Shown piece after piece: positions 13,715-25,791 of a stretch of DNA of 64,000 nt. The stretch lies in NCBI GenBank assembly GCA_949752795.1, contig OX457056.1:89922942-89986941 (forward strand). The letters run 5' to 3'. The notes under the pieces are model-generated. The model was not told the DNA's origin, made no database searches, and was given only the letters and a program-made list of their open reading frames with translations. How positions within the stretch are numbered: the first letter of the stretch is position 1; the number at the start of each line of letters is the position of its first letter. The position numbers and the translations under genes were made by a program. The DNA is from Hyperoodon ampullatus. Its lineage: Eukaryota; Chordata; Mammalia; Artiodactyla; Ziphiidae.

Positions 13715-13935
13715 ATATTCATTGAGGGCATGTGCCAGACGTCATATACAGATATGTTAAAATATTGGGACATTAACCCAGTTAATCCTAAAGATACGCT
13801 GCAAATCAGACAGAATCAGCCCCATCTTACTTGGGAGAAAATATTCTAGAGAGGTTAAATAAGTTCTTCAGGTCACATTGTTCTCACTGCCAGAGATGGG
13901 AGCCAACCCAGACCTTTCAGGTTGCAAATCATGTG
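13715..13935 (-). repeat. MIR/L2-like relic
   Basis: An antisense-type relic: 'CATGTGCCAGACGTC' through 'CACTGCCAGAGATGGGAGCC', the usual end of old MIR/L2-type elements. Family assignment is tentative. Confidence 0.4.
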
Positions 13936-14442
13936 TCCTAGCCCTGACACCATGCTGCCTCCTAGTCACTTTTTTTTTTTTTTTTTTGGCTTTGGTCTAT
14001 CAAACCTAGGCCTCTTGAATGGAAGGCAGGGGTTCCTCTATCACTGCCCACCTCAGCTGGATGACTTGGGGCCAGAGGACAGAAGGGAAGGCGACTCACT
14101 GAATCTTCAAGGGAGCCTGCCTCCCTCTTTGCCATGACAACTGTCTAAATCACCACCAGGCCATTTCTATTCTGAAATGGACAATGAAAAATGTCACTTT
14201 ATTATGTTGGGTCAGGGGCAATAGCACTGTTGCATCTATTCTTCAATTCTAAAACTTGGGGGCAATTTGATCTACTCCAAAGCAGTGAAATAACAAAGAT
14301 CTTTCATAGCACTGTAGTGCAATAACTGCCTTCCCCACTCTGTTACAAGCTTCTTTAAGTGCTCTCCCTTTTTCATCCTCCCCTGGGAGCCAGTCCAGTA
14401 TAATATGCAATGAGTGTTTATTAAGTAAAAATGCTTCCCTGC

Positions 14443-14548
14443 GGGGGTGGGGGGCGGGGAGGAGTGGTGGTGGGATGAACACTGATGTGTATAAAATGGA
14501 TGACTAATAAGAACCTGCTGTATAAAAAAATACATAAAATTCAAAAAG
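14443..14548 (+). mobile_element. 106-bp L1 3' UTR scrap with 14-bp target duplication
   Basis: G-rich L1 3' UTR followed by 'ATGACTAATAAGAACCTGCT' and an A-rich tail. It is flanked by perfect AAATGCTTCCCTGC repeats at 14429-14442 and 14549-14562. Confidence 0.75.
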
Positions 14549-15168
14549 AAATGCTTCCCTGCATTGCTAAGTCAGCATACTCTTATGAACTGTTGTGACC
14601 AGAAATCCTGAGTCTAAAGGTCGTGTTCAGTGATATTCGAAGACATGCTGGCAATCACGTGCAGCTCCAGACAATGCCAGTGTGACCAACTCCTGAGACG
14701 GAGGTGGGTCTGTCACACACCCTGGAGATTGGGGTGTTGTATGTGTTTCAGTGCCATCACCCCAATGGTTGAATATGCCCTTGGTGTCTGTCCCCTGCTT
14801 CCTGAGGCAACCTGGTTGGAGCTCTGGTTACCACTAGCTGCTCTCAGAAACTTGCTTGTCCTGGCCACTAAAATGGTCCAAGGAGATGGACCAGAACAAC
14901 TGCTTCTCCTCCTGTTGCTGGCCCAGGGTGCTGACCCCATGCAGGAGGTGAGAAAGCAGAAGGCAACCTGAGTGGGGGGCATGGAGGTTACTCAGGGCAT
15001 TGCCTGGGTCCTGAATAAAGGAAAACACCCTGTGAATAATTAAACATTTGGTAATAAATTATTTTCAAAAAATGTTCCCAAAGGGCCACATGAATACTAA
15101 TGGACTTATATGGACCCATTGAACCTACTGCTGAACTGAATCTCCTTGGTAACCAGAAAGCAACTTAC

Positions 15169-15302
15169 CATGCACGAGTCAACTGTGCCAGACTCATAGC
15201 CGGCACAGATCATCCGGGTGGTGATGGTCTTCGTGTCAAAGTAGGACTGACACTGCTCCAGAGAAATAATGCGGACTTCTCCCTCTTGCAGCTTAAAAGG
15301 CA
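15169..15302 (-). CDS. CORIN: CORIN protease exon 3 (S1 specificity pocket)
   Basis: A 134-bp exon between acceptor ATCCAG (AG at 15304-15303) and donor GTAAGT (15168-15163). It completes a split Met codon (A|TG) and reads MPFKLQEGEVRII, LEQCQSYFDTKTITTR and MICAGYESGTVDSCM, ending in phase 0 directly before the GDSGGP exon. The Asp of TVDSCM is chymotrypsin position 189, six residues before the catalytic Ser. It sets trypsin-like cleavage after Arg/Lys, as needed for pro-ANP processing. No stop or frameshift is present. Confidence 0.97.
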
Positions 15303-17432
15303 CTGGATTTTTTAAAAAGAAGAAGAAATAAAATATATGAGGGTAAAATGACTCAAAAATGAGGCTAGCCAAATATGAAATGATAACATTTTTATATCAA
15401 GAAAACCATGCTCTTAAAATGTCATTTCAAAAACGAAGCTCATTTGGCATCAGAATTTTCCAATTATAAGTGCTGATAGCAATCATTTAATCAAACCCCT
15501 TCATTTTGTTAATGAGAAAATTGAGGCACTGACTGGTTAAGTAACCTGGCTCATGCTTTCCCTCTCTTATTATGTGTAGCAACATAAACAATAGCTACTG
15601 CCATGAAAAGGAAAATAATCAAGCCAGAGCTCTGCTCCAGGTGGGAGGCTGCCAGCTCTGTGACAGCTCAACATGTGAGCCCTGCTCTGCTAAAGTTCAG
15701 ACTGCCTGTTCAGACTAACAGAGAAAGGGTTGCCCTATCCTTGGTTTGAACAATGTGTCTCATCATGTGCTACAGTAGCCATCATTTGAGGTCAGAACCT
15801 TTAATCCTAAGGGATGCATCAGAGAGATGTTGAAAGGGAAAAGCCATCCCTTAGTGTCAGCAGAGAGAACATGTGAATTTCATCTTGCTCCAAAGTTCTC
15901 ACAGAATAACAATGTATTTCTCAAAGCCAGCAGCAAGAATCTCTCATTGTTCAGCCATTCTACAAAACATACACACTGTTCTCCTTTTAGATAGTGATGG
16001 TGAAGCAGTGTACATGTACAGGGTACCTTAATGGAAGAAAGAATACGTTTTCCAATACGTTTGGAAAAATCAATGCAATGCAGACAGTGGAAGTTCCCCA
16101 AGTTGTCGAAAGAATGGTAAAAAGAACCATCGCTAATGTTTACTGGGTACCCACAGTGGGCCAGGCTCCTGCACTCAGCATTCTCTGGGCCTATTTTCTT
16201 AAATCTTTACAATAATCCTGTGAGTTAGACAGTTGCTATTATTTTTTCCATTTTATAGTAAGCTGGAAAGTGGTGTAGTCAGTGTCAATCAGATCTTTTC
16301 AATGAACTCATACCCTTGCTCTTCCTACTACATTACATACGTGGTGTGTGCCACATGTCACATGATTACTCTGAGTTTAATGTGGATATTGGGAACAATA
16401 GAAGTAGAGGCAATATAGATTCTGCTCTCATATATCACAAAACTAATTATAGCTTTTAAAAACCAAGATTAGCAGGCATGGTGACATCATATGTCTGACA
16501 CTGCCTTCATATTTCTTACATGTTAGCTTTTCAGAAGTCATTGACTTACTACTGTCTATTTACTTTTTTCTTTTTATTCTCAGTTGATCGTATAGAAAAG
16601 AAACACAACTTAGCTCAAAACTTCACTAAATTTCGAGAAAAACAATTGTCCTTTAAATTGGCAGTTGCTAAGACGGATAACAGGACACAGATATATATCA
16701 TCATCCCTGAGAGCTGCAGTACTATACCTGATATAGTTGGCATGGTCAGTGCCTACCATTAAATAAAATATCTCATCGATTAAATTCTTATTCTAAACTT
16801 TTAATAAGTCAAGCAAAATGAGAGAGTCCTTTATGGGTGGCTGAGAGTCAGCAGTACAAATTTTTAAATTTCTATATGTTTTATTTTTTGAAATCATCTA
16901 AGAACCCAAACTATTTAAATTAATTTGAATAGGCAAATAGCTAACCAGTTTTCCTTCTAGAAAGACTTACAGGTTGTGTTACCGATGTTGATAGGACCAA
17001 ATCATAACAAAGAGTTGGAAATAGGACCATCCAGCTTGACTGCAGAAGCGGAACTACCTAACTGCTAGACAGAGGCTCCGAGTGACTTTGCCTGAAGTGA
17101 GTGCAAATCACCAATAGAAACAATGCAAAGGAGGATGACTGACAGGTCTCATCTTGCGTGGCAGCTCTAAAACATCAGTAGCAGCTCCCTGGAGAAAGAC
17201 TGAGATGTGGAGAAGGATTTCTGAGGTTGTATCTGGGCTTGGCAGGTTTAAGTGCATGGTGAAGTATTGACATCTATGATTTGCATGGAAGGGAGAGTGA
17301 CACATAATGCTAAGTATTTGTGGCTCTACGTTCATAAGTGAAAATGGGAAATGATTGCCAAAGGCCAGGAAGTACCCCATTGTTTTCCAGTTACAAGTTG
17401 AAAGGCAAGTGCTCCTGAGGATCCTGACTTAC
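15303..17432 (-). other. CORIN: CORIN intron between Asp exon and S1-pocket exon (2.1 kb)
   Basis: The donor (GTAAGT, 17432-17427) and acceptor are consensus. A MIR-like stretch lies at about 16131-16290. The rest is unique AT-rich sequence in which I recognise nothing. Confidence 0.9.
16131..16290 (-). repeat. MIR-like relic
   Basis: 'TTTACTGGGTACCCACAGTG' through 'CCTGTGAGTTAGACAGTTGC' to 'CCATTTTATAGTAAGC' matches the antisense MIR core layout. Confidence 0.55.
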
Positions 17433-17704
17433 TTTTGTTGCCCATGTGTCCCCAGCCTGTGATATAGCAGTAAGTATCAGGTTCTAACGACTGCTCCGGG
17501 CTGGGTAAGCAGACAGGCCGGACGTAGCTCGTTTCATTGATGTCTTCGCTTAGCTCCACTATGCTGATGTCATAGTCCACCACTGCTCGACTGTAGCGAG
17601 GATGCAGGATGATGGTTTTTACAAGGCGCATCTGCATGAACGTTGATGGGTGGTCTAGATTATTGATGCCAAACACCACTTTCCAAACGGCAGCATTCTC
17701 TCTC
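17433..17704 (-). CDS. CORIN: CORIN protease exon 2 (catalytic Asp)
   Basis: At 272 bp this is the largest exon of the window. The acceptor is TTTTAG (AG at 17706-17705) and the donor GTAAGT (17432-17427). It continues the phase-2 Gly codon and reads RENAAVWKVVFGINNLDHP, VKTIILHPRYSRAVVDYDIS and VELSEDINETSYVRPVCLP, then CYITGWGHMGNK. The second Asp in VVDYDIS is the triad Asp. The Cys of RPVCLP is the protease-side partner of the disulfide that holds the propeptide after activation cleavage (family knowledge). An N-E-T glycosylation sequon lies at 17530-17538, where my recollection of human corin has S-E-T. The frame is open throughout. Confidence 0.98.
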
Positions 17705-18239
17705 CTAAAATAATAATTCAAGAGCCATTGGCATCTTAAATGCAGATTTATCTTTTAAAATTTACATTTTTTTAAAAAATATTTATTTATGTAAATAATG
17801 GCTCTTTCCATGCCCATCTCCCATGTATTCATATAAGAAGCATTTATATAACCCCTGAGCAATTTGCAAATACTGCACTCTTGTGGAAAGCAAAGCCCAT
17901 GTTTCCTGAATGGTGCTATTCTGGAAAATAACACTTGTTCACTTTGAAAGGCAGGCAGCATAGTTAATACTTGCTTCATTGAGTGGGAAAGATGACGAAA
18001 AGATGTGAAGAGAAAAGAGACAAGAGAAAAAAATGAAAGAGAATGAAAAGCTGAGGCTAAGAGATCCCTCCAAGAAGGAGCCAGAGCTTCAGAAATGTCA
18101 AGTTTTCAGGGAAGGCTTCTGAAAATTTCAAGCTAGGGGCTTTAAAAGGCCACCCACAACTTCTAATGGGCAGTCTTACACTTCATTGTTTTTGAAAACT
18201 TGTCAGCAATAGTCTAGACAATTCCACCTTAAAACACTT

Positions 18240-19360
18240 TTCCACTTGACTTCCAGGACTCTCCAAGCTCCAGAATTTCCTCCCATCTCTGGGGCCCCTT
18301 CCTCTCTGTCTTCTCTGCTGGATCCTCCTCCTCTGCTCTCAGTGTCTATATTGAAGTGCCCCAGGCCGCTGCCTTCAGTCTTCTCGTTCTACACTCACCC
18401 CCTAGAAGATTTCACCTAGTCCAATGGCTTTAAATGGCACCCATAGCCTTGTACCTCCCAAACATATATCTCCAGCTCCATCCTCTCCCTTGAGCTGCAG
18501 ACTTGTACATCCAATTATCCACTCACATATTTGCTTGGATGTTTGATACTGGCTAAGATTTATGAGTTCTAACTGTGTATGTGGCAATGTTGTAAGCATT
18601 CAGAATTCATTGTACAGTTATTTAATATTTATAGCCACCAGTTATGCAGTTGAGTCATCTCTCATACGCAACATTGATTGCATCAGCAAGTCTTCACTAC
18701 TCTGCTTTCAAATATATCCTGAATCTTGTTGTTTCTCCCTCTGCCACCACTACAATCCTAATCTAAGCTACTCTCATCTCCCAAATGATGGCCCTTCTTC
18801 TACTCTTCGCCCCTATAACCCATTCTCCTCCCAGTCGCAGAGTGATCTTTTTAAAAATAAAATTAGATCAAATTCATTTTCTGCTCATAATTCTCCAAGG
18901 ACTTTGAATCACACCCAAAACAAACTGTAGACTCCTATCCATGGCCTTCGAGGCCCCACATGACCTGCTCCATTCGAACCCCAGAGACTTTCTATTTTTG
19001 GACATGCCAAGGATACCCACAACTCAGGACCCTTCCCTTTCTGTTCTCTCAGCTCTCACGTGGCTCCCACATTTATTCCCTCTCTTTACCCAGGTCCCAG
19101 CTCAAACATCACCACCTCAAAGCTGTCCTCCGTGACTGCCCAGTCTAGCCTTTACCCCATCACTCTCTACTCTTGACCCAGCTTTAATTTTTGTCTCACA
19201 GCACTCATTGATACCAATGATGATATACTTCTTTGTCTGTTCTGTGTCTGGCCCCCAGACTGTAAGTTCTGTGAAGGCAAGGACTTGGCTGGTATTCCCA
19301 GGACCTAGTACCTAGCATACATTGGGTTCTTAACATGTACTTGTTTAATGATAGTTCAAC
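18240..19360 (+). mobile_element. LINE L2, 3' part
   Basis: It carries L2 phrases in order: 'TCTCAGTGTCTATATTGAAG', 'CCAATGGCTTTAAATGGCAC', 'ATATATCTCCAGCTCCATCC', 'CTCCAAGGACTTTGAATC', 'GACTGTAAGTTCTGTGAAGG' and 'ACCTAGTACCTAGCATA'. It covers the decayed C-terminal RT part through the 3' UTR. Old and non-coding. Confidence 0.7.
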
Positions 19361-19633
19361 AGATGATGTTTCAAGACATTTATTAGTGGCCAACTCCAAC
19401 CACCTAAGCAAGGTCTATTCATCATCATTGCCTCCACCTCCTCCTCCATTCTCAGTTTCTCTTCCTCCATAGTGGGCCAGGACCAAAGGTGTGGGCATTT
19501 AGTTGACCACAGTATTGGAATGTGGAGCTTTTATTGCAGATATTCCCTTATACTGTGGTGATATGTCAGCCATGCCATCACTGTCCTCATTTGCAAGCTT
19601 GCCCAACTAACATAAGCTGATTTGACCAGCTAG

Positions 19634-19790
19634 ACCAGTTGTTTTTCAACCCAGGCTGAATACGAAATCATCTGAGGAGCTTTCAAATACTGATTTTCTG
19701 AGCATCATCCCATATCAACTGAAAGTTGGGCTGGGGTCTGGGAATTAGTATTTTTAAGAGCTCCCTAGGGAGTCTCTGACAAAAACCCAC
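19634..19790 (-). mobile_element. MER5A-type hAT DNA transposon relic
   Basis: 'CCAGTTGTTTTTCAACC', 'AAATCATCTGAGGAGCTTTC' and 'GGGGTCTGGGAATTAGTA' follow the MER5A layout (non-autonomous hAT-Charlie). The right terminal inverted repeat is worn. Confidence 0.65.
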
Positions 19791-20031
19791 CCACCCTCTT
19801 TTTTTCCTTGGCAGGTTGTTCTTCACCATTTTCTCATGCATAGAAAAAATTCAAAACACTGAGATTTTAGGAGGGTTAGGAAAAAGTATGCAAGGTCAAC
19901 ATTCAACATGTTTTTAGCATTGTTGGGTTCTTAGACTAGATTCTACTAAAAGAGTCCTCTATACAGTCCACACATTCTATCCTTTTTCCATTGTAAAAAA
20001 AATAATTTTAGGTCTATCAAAATTGATGTCA

Positions 20032-20699
20032 TATGGAAGCAACCTAAGTGTCCATCAGCAGATGAATGGATAAAGAAAATATGGTGTATATATATATGTG
20101 ATGGAATACTACTCAGCCATAAAAAAGAATGAGATGTTGTCACTCGCAGCCACATGGATGGACTTGGAGGATATTATGCTAAGTGAAATAAGTCAGACAG
20201 AGAAAGACAAATACTATATGATATCATGTATGTGTGGAATATAAAAGATAAACTAGTGAATATAACAGAAAAGAAACAGACTCAGATACAGAAAACAAAC
20301 TAGTGGTTACCAGAGGGGAGAGGGAAGGGGGGGAGGGGCAAAACAGGAGGAGGGTTAAGAGACACAAACTGTATAAAATAAATAAGCTACAAAGATATTT
20401 GTACAACATGGGGATACAGTCAATTTTTTTATTGAAGTATAGTTGATTTACAATGATTCAAATATACAGCAAAGTGATTCATATATATATTATATATATA
20501 TTCTTTTTCAGATTTCTTTTCCATTATAGGTTATTACAAGATAGTGAATATAATACCCTGTACTATACAGTAGGTTCTTGTTGTATAGTCAATATTTTAT
20601 AATAACTATCAATGGAGTATAACCTTTAAAAATTGTGAATCACTATGTTGTACACTTGAAACTTATATAATACTGTACATCAAATATACCTCAATAAAA
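20032..20699 (+). mobile_element. L1 3' end with perfect 13-bp target duplication
   Basis: ORF2 tail and 3' UTR ending in an AATAAAAAAA-type tail. The flanks AAAATTGATGTCA at 20019-20031 and 20700-20712 are identical. A reversed L1 fragment interrupts the 3' UTR at about 20428-20582. Confidence 0.85.
20428..20582 (-). mobile_element. Antisense L1 3' fragment inside another L1 3' UTR
   Basis: 'ATTGAAGTATAGTTGATTTA' to 'CTATACAGTAGGTTCTTGTT' is L1 3' UTR in reverse. The bordering TACAGTCAATTTTTT (20415-20429) and TATAGTCAATATTTT (20584-20598) resemble a target duplication with two mismatches. Confidence 0.65.
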
Positions 20700-20988
20700 A
20701 AAATTGATGTCACTATTGTAAAAAATATATATATATAACATCTATATAAAGAGAAATATATCTATATAGAAATATATCTATAGATATACAGATATAGATA
20801 TAGAGCTGGGGATTTCAATAATAAGCAAGAAAGACATGATCCCTGCCTATACAAACTTTAGAATTGAGTGAAGATGAACACTTAAAGAAACAATTATAAT
20901 AAAATTCGGGAAGTGCTATCTCATGAACATTACAGGATAAGGTTACAGAAGACTATTTTTCATTAAATAAAGCCATCACTCAAAGAAC

Positions 20989-21130
20989 ATGCCTTTCTTT
21001 CTCTTTCTTTCTTTCTTCCTTCCTTCCTCCCTCCCTCGCTTCCTCCCTCCCTCCCTTCCTTCTTTCCCTCCCTTCCTTCCTTCCTTCTCTCCCTCCCTCC
21101 TTTCCTTCCTTCCTTCTTTCCCTCCTTGCT
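20989..21130. repeat. Homopyrimidine (CTTT/CCTT)n tract
   Basis: About 140 bases that are almost exclusively C and T on the plus strand, made of TTTC, TTCC and TCCC units. The purine strand creates spurious Lys/Gly/Glu-rich reading frames. It has mirror-repeat potential. Confidence 0.92.
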
Positions 21131-23159
21131 CCCCTCTCCCTGTTCCATTTTTCAGTCTAGAGGAGTAAGTGCATAACCATCTGAGAAATTCAATACTCAC
21201 TTGAGATTCTATTGTTTAAGATATTTGAAATCAAACAATTATTGATTTCAAATGTGTCTACCTATTTAATAACTTCTTGCCTCCAATCAGAGCTACTAAA
21301 TTTTGGTTTCAGGAAAAATACTCATCTATCTGCTTAAATCACAAGCAGTATGACAAACAGTATACAGTTGAACACTGCAAATTATTGGTAACAAAATGAA
21401 ATAGTATAAACTTTTCAGACTTAATTACTATATTTGGGTTAATCTAATTCTAACAGTAAAACATAAGTATCAATAAAACTGCTAAATGTTATTAACTGGT
21501 ATTCAGTAGCCTGTTGTGACACAAGCTACTGTCCTTATGGCATTAATATCCACCAAAAGCAAAAAAAAAAAAAAAATACAGGAAATTCACATACTTTTTT
21601 ATATTCGGTAAGGAAACTGTTCTATTTTCTTTTTTGTTATGAGTATAAGGGGGAAAATAAAGTCTCATTAAATGTTTTTTCCCAAGTCTGGCAAAACCCA
21701 GGAAAAACAATAACCTGTTGTTCAAAAGGGGAACATGAAGTGAGGGAGATGTGTATAAATGGTATATTGGTATATTAAGCATGTTCTAGAAAGAATAAGT
21801 CACCCCCACCTGGGTGGAAGCAAAAAGAGGAAAGAAGACTTAAGGCTACATGAACGCCACATGAATCTAGTTTCAGTAAAAAGTACCCAGTAGAGGAACA
21901 CATAGGAACAAGCTATGTTCATATGGCCATTTTAGTGAAGAGTAAATGGGACTACAAAGATAAAAAGCCAAGTAGAGCTGCTGAAAATCTTCAGCATCAA
22001 GGGGATTTTTTTCTCAGTGCCGTCAGACTTCAAAGCAACAGCAAGGAGAACTGGTGCATCCTTAAAGAAGATTGTGCCAAGATCCCATGCTCTGAGAGTA
22101 AGGAAGCAGACAAGGTGAAGCCAGGTGAAAATCCACCAGTAACAATAAAAGTGGCTGAGGAAGATGTTAAGAGACCTTTTTCTCCTTTCATTCTTGCTCT
22201 ACATACTATTTCATTACCAGAAATTCTTATTTAATTTGCTTCATGTTTATGCTCCTGTTTTAATGATGAATATACATTATAGATAATGTTGAGATAATAT
22301 GATTTCAACTTCTAATTCTTCAATTATCACTCTAGAGAGAAAACACAGCTACTTATACACCTCAGATGCATTATGACATCCAGGTAAGTTTATATAGAAT
22401 TGAAGGCACAATGTCTCTGGACACAATAACCAGTTTCAGTTTGTAATTTGCCACACTCAGCTCTAGTTTAGACATAAACTTGCCACATTTTCACTTAATT
22501 CAGCTGGCCAGGTTTAGAGATTTTCTTCTATCTTTATCTTTTCTTAAGAGCACAAAAATTTCCCTTTTTTCACCCTTTCTGATTTTACTTCGAATAACTT
22601 ATATTTACTATTTATCTTTTTTCAGAAAATAAAATTAATATTTATAATTAGCCCCTGTGATAGAAATCACTAGTTTATAAGACTTACTCCAGAAATGGCA
22701 CAGCTATCTGGTGACTTGGAAGTAATTTGAAATTTACCATATCTGCACTAAGTAAAGAAATATCACACAAAAGCATCATTTCTGTTCTACAAATCTTAGG
22801 AACCTCTTACTTTTAATATTGCATCTGCCCTTGGTATGTTTAAAGAATTCTCTCTAACACATGCAGTGACTAGATTCTAGAATGGGATGACCACAACGTA
22901 AATGCATAAACGGGCTGAGTAGAAGTCAGTAAGTAGTGGGTGTCAGACCACAAGACTTGCCCATCTTGAGGGCCATCTGCCTCTCAGCTCCTGCTGATGT
23001 CTGTCATATTAGAATATCCAGTGTTAACTGACCTTCTGATTGTTTCAGGGAAGCCAAAGTTCTGGATTTTATGTAAAGTATACACAGTTTGAACTGCTGG
23101 CTAAAGTTTTTAAATGTATCTAACAAGCAAAAGAGATCAGAGCTGGATTCTTCTTTTAG

Positions 23160-23365
23160 TATAAAATCTCTATAGTTTCCAAGTATTTCTACATATCAAT
23201 TCAATCACCTTCTCACCAATTATGAGGTACAAATAGGAATGCTTATTCCATTTTAGAGAAGAGAAAGCAGTGACTCAGAGCAGATGAGTGACTCATCTAA
23301 AATCACAGAGATACTAAGTGATGGTAGCAGGCCAGAAAGCTAGTCCTTTAAACCCCTACACCACA
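23160..23365 (-). repeat. MIR-like relic
   Basis: 'TTCCATTTTAGAGAAGAGAA', 'AAATCACAGAGATACTAAGT' and 'CCTTTAAACCCCTACACCAC' follow the antisense MIR core. Confidence 0.5.
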
Positions 23366-23904
23366 ACCTTTACACTAAACTTCTCTGAAACAAAGAGAAG
23401 GGTCCACAGGTATCAACACAAGAATCAGGTACTGGCCACAGAGGGGAAAGCATGCAGGATGAGTGGAGACTGACTGGTGAGTGATAGGATGGCAGATAGA
23501 AGGAAGATACCTTCTCTTTCCTGAATGTATCCCCCCAGATATGATGGGGAACTAGCCGCCAGTAATGAAATTACAGAAACTGAGCAATTCTATTATCCCA
23601 GGGTCCAAAAAAGCTAGAGAAGGGGAAAGTCAGATACACATCCTAGAGCTTAGAGAATCAGATTTAAGAATGTTTTGGCAAAAAGATACGACAATGTGTC
23701 CAGACACTCTTAAAACAAGTACAGCTAAACAGAGATGGGAGAGTTTGAGTTCCAAATTCTGACTTACCATCACAAATGACTGCAGTAAGAAAATGAAGAA
23801 TCATCCAAAAAGTAAATGTTACAACATAAGAATCTCAGAGCTTTCAAACTGTAAAATTTATCACAGAACAGTGGCAAGAAACTGTAGCAATTGTCAAAAA
23901 GTCT

Positions 23905-24775
23905 TAGTCACAGACCCCTCCTACACTGTTGGTGGGGATGTAAATTGGTACAGCCACTATGGAGAGCAATATGGAGGTTCCTTAAGAAACTAAAAATAGA
24001 GCTACCATATGATTCTGTAGTCTCACTCCTGGACATATATCCAGAGAAAACCATAATTTGAAAAGATACATGCACCCCAATGTTCATTGCAGCACTATTT
24101 ACAATAGCCAAGACATGGAAGCAACCTAAATGTCCATTGACAGATGAATGGATAAAGAAGATGTGGTATATATATATACACACACACAATGGAATATTAC
24201 TCAGCCATAAAAAGAATGAAATAATGCCATTTGCAGCAACATGGATGGACCAAGAGATTATCATACTAGGTAAAGTCAGACAGAGAAAGACAAATATATG
24301 ATATCACTTATATATGGAATCTTAAAAAAATGATACAAATGAACTTATATACAAAACAGAAATAGACTCACAGACATAAAAAACAAACTTATGGTTACAA
24401 AAGGGGAAAGGGGGGAAGGAATAAATTAGGAGTTTGGGGTTAACGTATACACACTACTATATATACAAAGATAACCAACAAGGACCTACTGTATAGCACA
24501 GGGAACTAAACTCATTATTTTGTAATAACCTATAATGGAAAAGAATCTGAAAACCTATATCTATATATATAACCAAATCATTTTGCTGTATACCTGAAAC
24601 TAACACAACACTGTAAATCAACTGTACTTCAATAATTTTGTGTGTGTGTGTGGCCATGCTGTGTGGCTTGCAGGATCTTAGTTCCCTGACCAGGGATCGA
24701 ACCCGGGCCCCTGGTAACCACTGGACCACCAGGGAAATCCCTATACTTCAATCAATCAATCAGTCAATAGAAAAA
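23905..24775 (+). mobile_element. L1 3' end, tail interrupted by a SINE
   Basis: It begins 'AGACCCCTCCTACACTGTTG' (L1 ORF2 C-terminal region) and runs to the 3' UTR end (about 24636). After an inserted SINE it finishes in (AATC)n/A-rich sequence. The ORF2 tail has shifts and stops. Confidence 0.8.
24634..24740 (-). mobile_element. tRNA-derived CHR-type SINE (short, antisense)
   Basis: In reverse it carries the SINE head (complement of GGGATTTCCCTGGTGGTCC) and a B-box-like GGTTCGATCCCTGG. Flanks CTGTACTTCAAT (24622-24633) and CTATACTTCAAT (24741-24752) form a 12-bp duplication with one mismatch. Confidence 0.8.
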
Positions 24776-25791
24776 AAGCAGGAAAAATAAAAATGGCTTC
24801 TCAGCAAAATTATGTGTGAGAAGAACAAGACGAGGATTTCTATCTGGGGCAAATAATTTAATATAGTAGTCAACTAAGACAAAGTTGAACTATTTGAACT
24901 TTCCTTTACTTCTAATATCTCCATTCAAGGAGAATGGTCTCCAGGCAACATCCAAAAGACACATCTTCCATGTGATAAAACTTATAAGTGCTTAATACAT
25001 TGAAATGTTGAGTTGATGTCTGGTCTAAGATACGGGAGGGGTCAGTAAAAGATCACTGACCTTCTGCAGAGGAGTTAACATTTCTAGTTCCAGAGAAATT
25101 ATAGTCCTAACTACTAAAAGAACTACAGATGTCATCACTAACACCGAGAAGGGGCTGGTTAGTTAGTTAACAAATATTTGATTGGTTGCTATATTCCTTG
25201 CTGAAAGAATTGAAAATACAGAGGCAAGGAAGACAGACAGGGTTCATGCCCTCATAGAGCTTTCATCCTACTGGGCTAGCCAAATATATACATAAACAAA
25301 TAAGATTATCTCTGGTAATTAGGAGGGGAAAAAATAGGATAATGTGAAAGAGAGATGACTGATGGGGGGGTCATTTTAGCTAGGATGGTTAGGGCAGGTC
25401 TTTGACAAAGTGACACTTAAATTGAGACTTGAATGAGGGGAAGGAGGCAATTTTGTGACTCCATAGGAGGGTTCCAAACTGCAGAAGCAGCAAGTAGAAA
25501 GGTCCTAAGGCAGGAATGAGATTGGGGGATTTCAGGGACAGAAAGGCTACATGTTTGGAGCCCAATGAGTGATGAGAGAATAGGGGGAGATGCAAAGAGG
25601 TAGGACTAGATATTTAAAGGCTATGATAAGAAATCTTATTGTTACAATGAGAAGCTGTTGTACAGCTTTAAAACAGGTGGTGACGTGGTATGATTTACAT
25701 TTTAGAAAGATCACTGTCTGTGTGTAGAATAGACAGTAAGTGAACAAGAGAGTAGTCTAAAAAAAAACAGATAGGAAACTGTTTTAAAAGT

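Larger units (their letters stand above)
144..15168 (-). other. CORIN: CORIN last intron (about 15.0 kb), repeat-dense
   Basis: This interval lies between the S1-pocket exon and the Ser exon. It starts (minus strand) with GTAAGT at 15168-15163 and ends with AG at 145-144. Bases 144-1030 are AT-rich with nothing recognised. A MIR-like relic lies at about 1040-1310 and a nested L1 complex at about 1412-12350. Bases 12350-13450 show nothing recognised. MIR pieces lie at 13450-13935 and a 106-bp L1 3' scrap at 14443-14548. Bases 14563-15168 have no identified content. Confidence 0.9.

Noticed and set aside
14630..14971. 113-codon plus-strand frame with a Leu-rich patch.
   Set aside because: No recognisable domain, no splice or Kozak context that sets it apart, and overlapping frames on the other strand. 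I see no support for a gene.
20963..21200. Lys/Gly/Glu-rich minus-strand frames.
   Set aside because: They are the translation of a simple homopurine tract.
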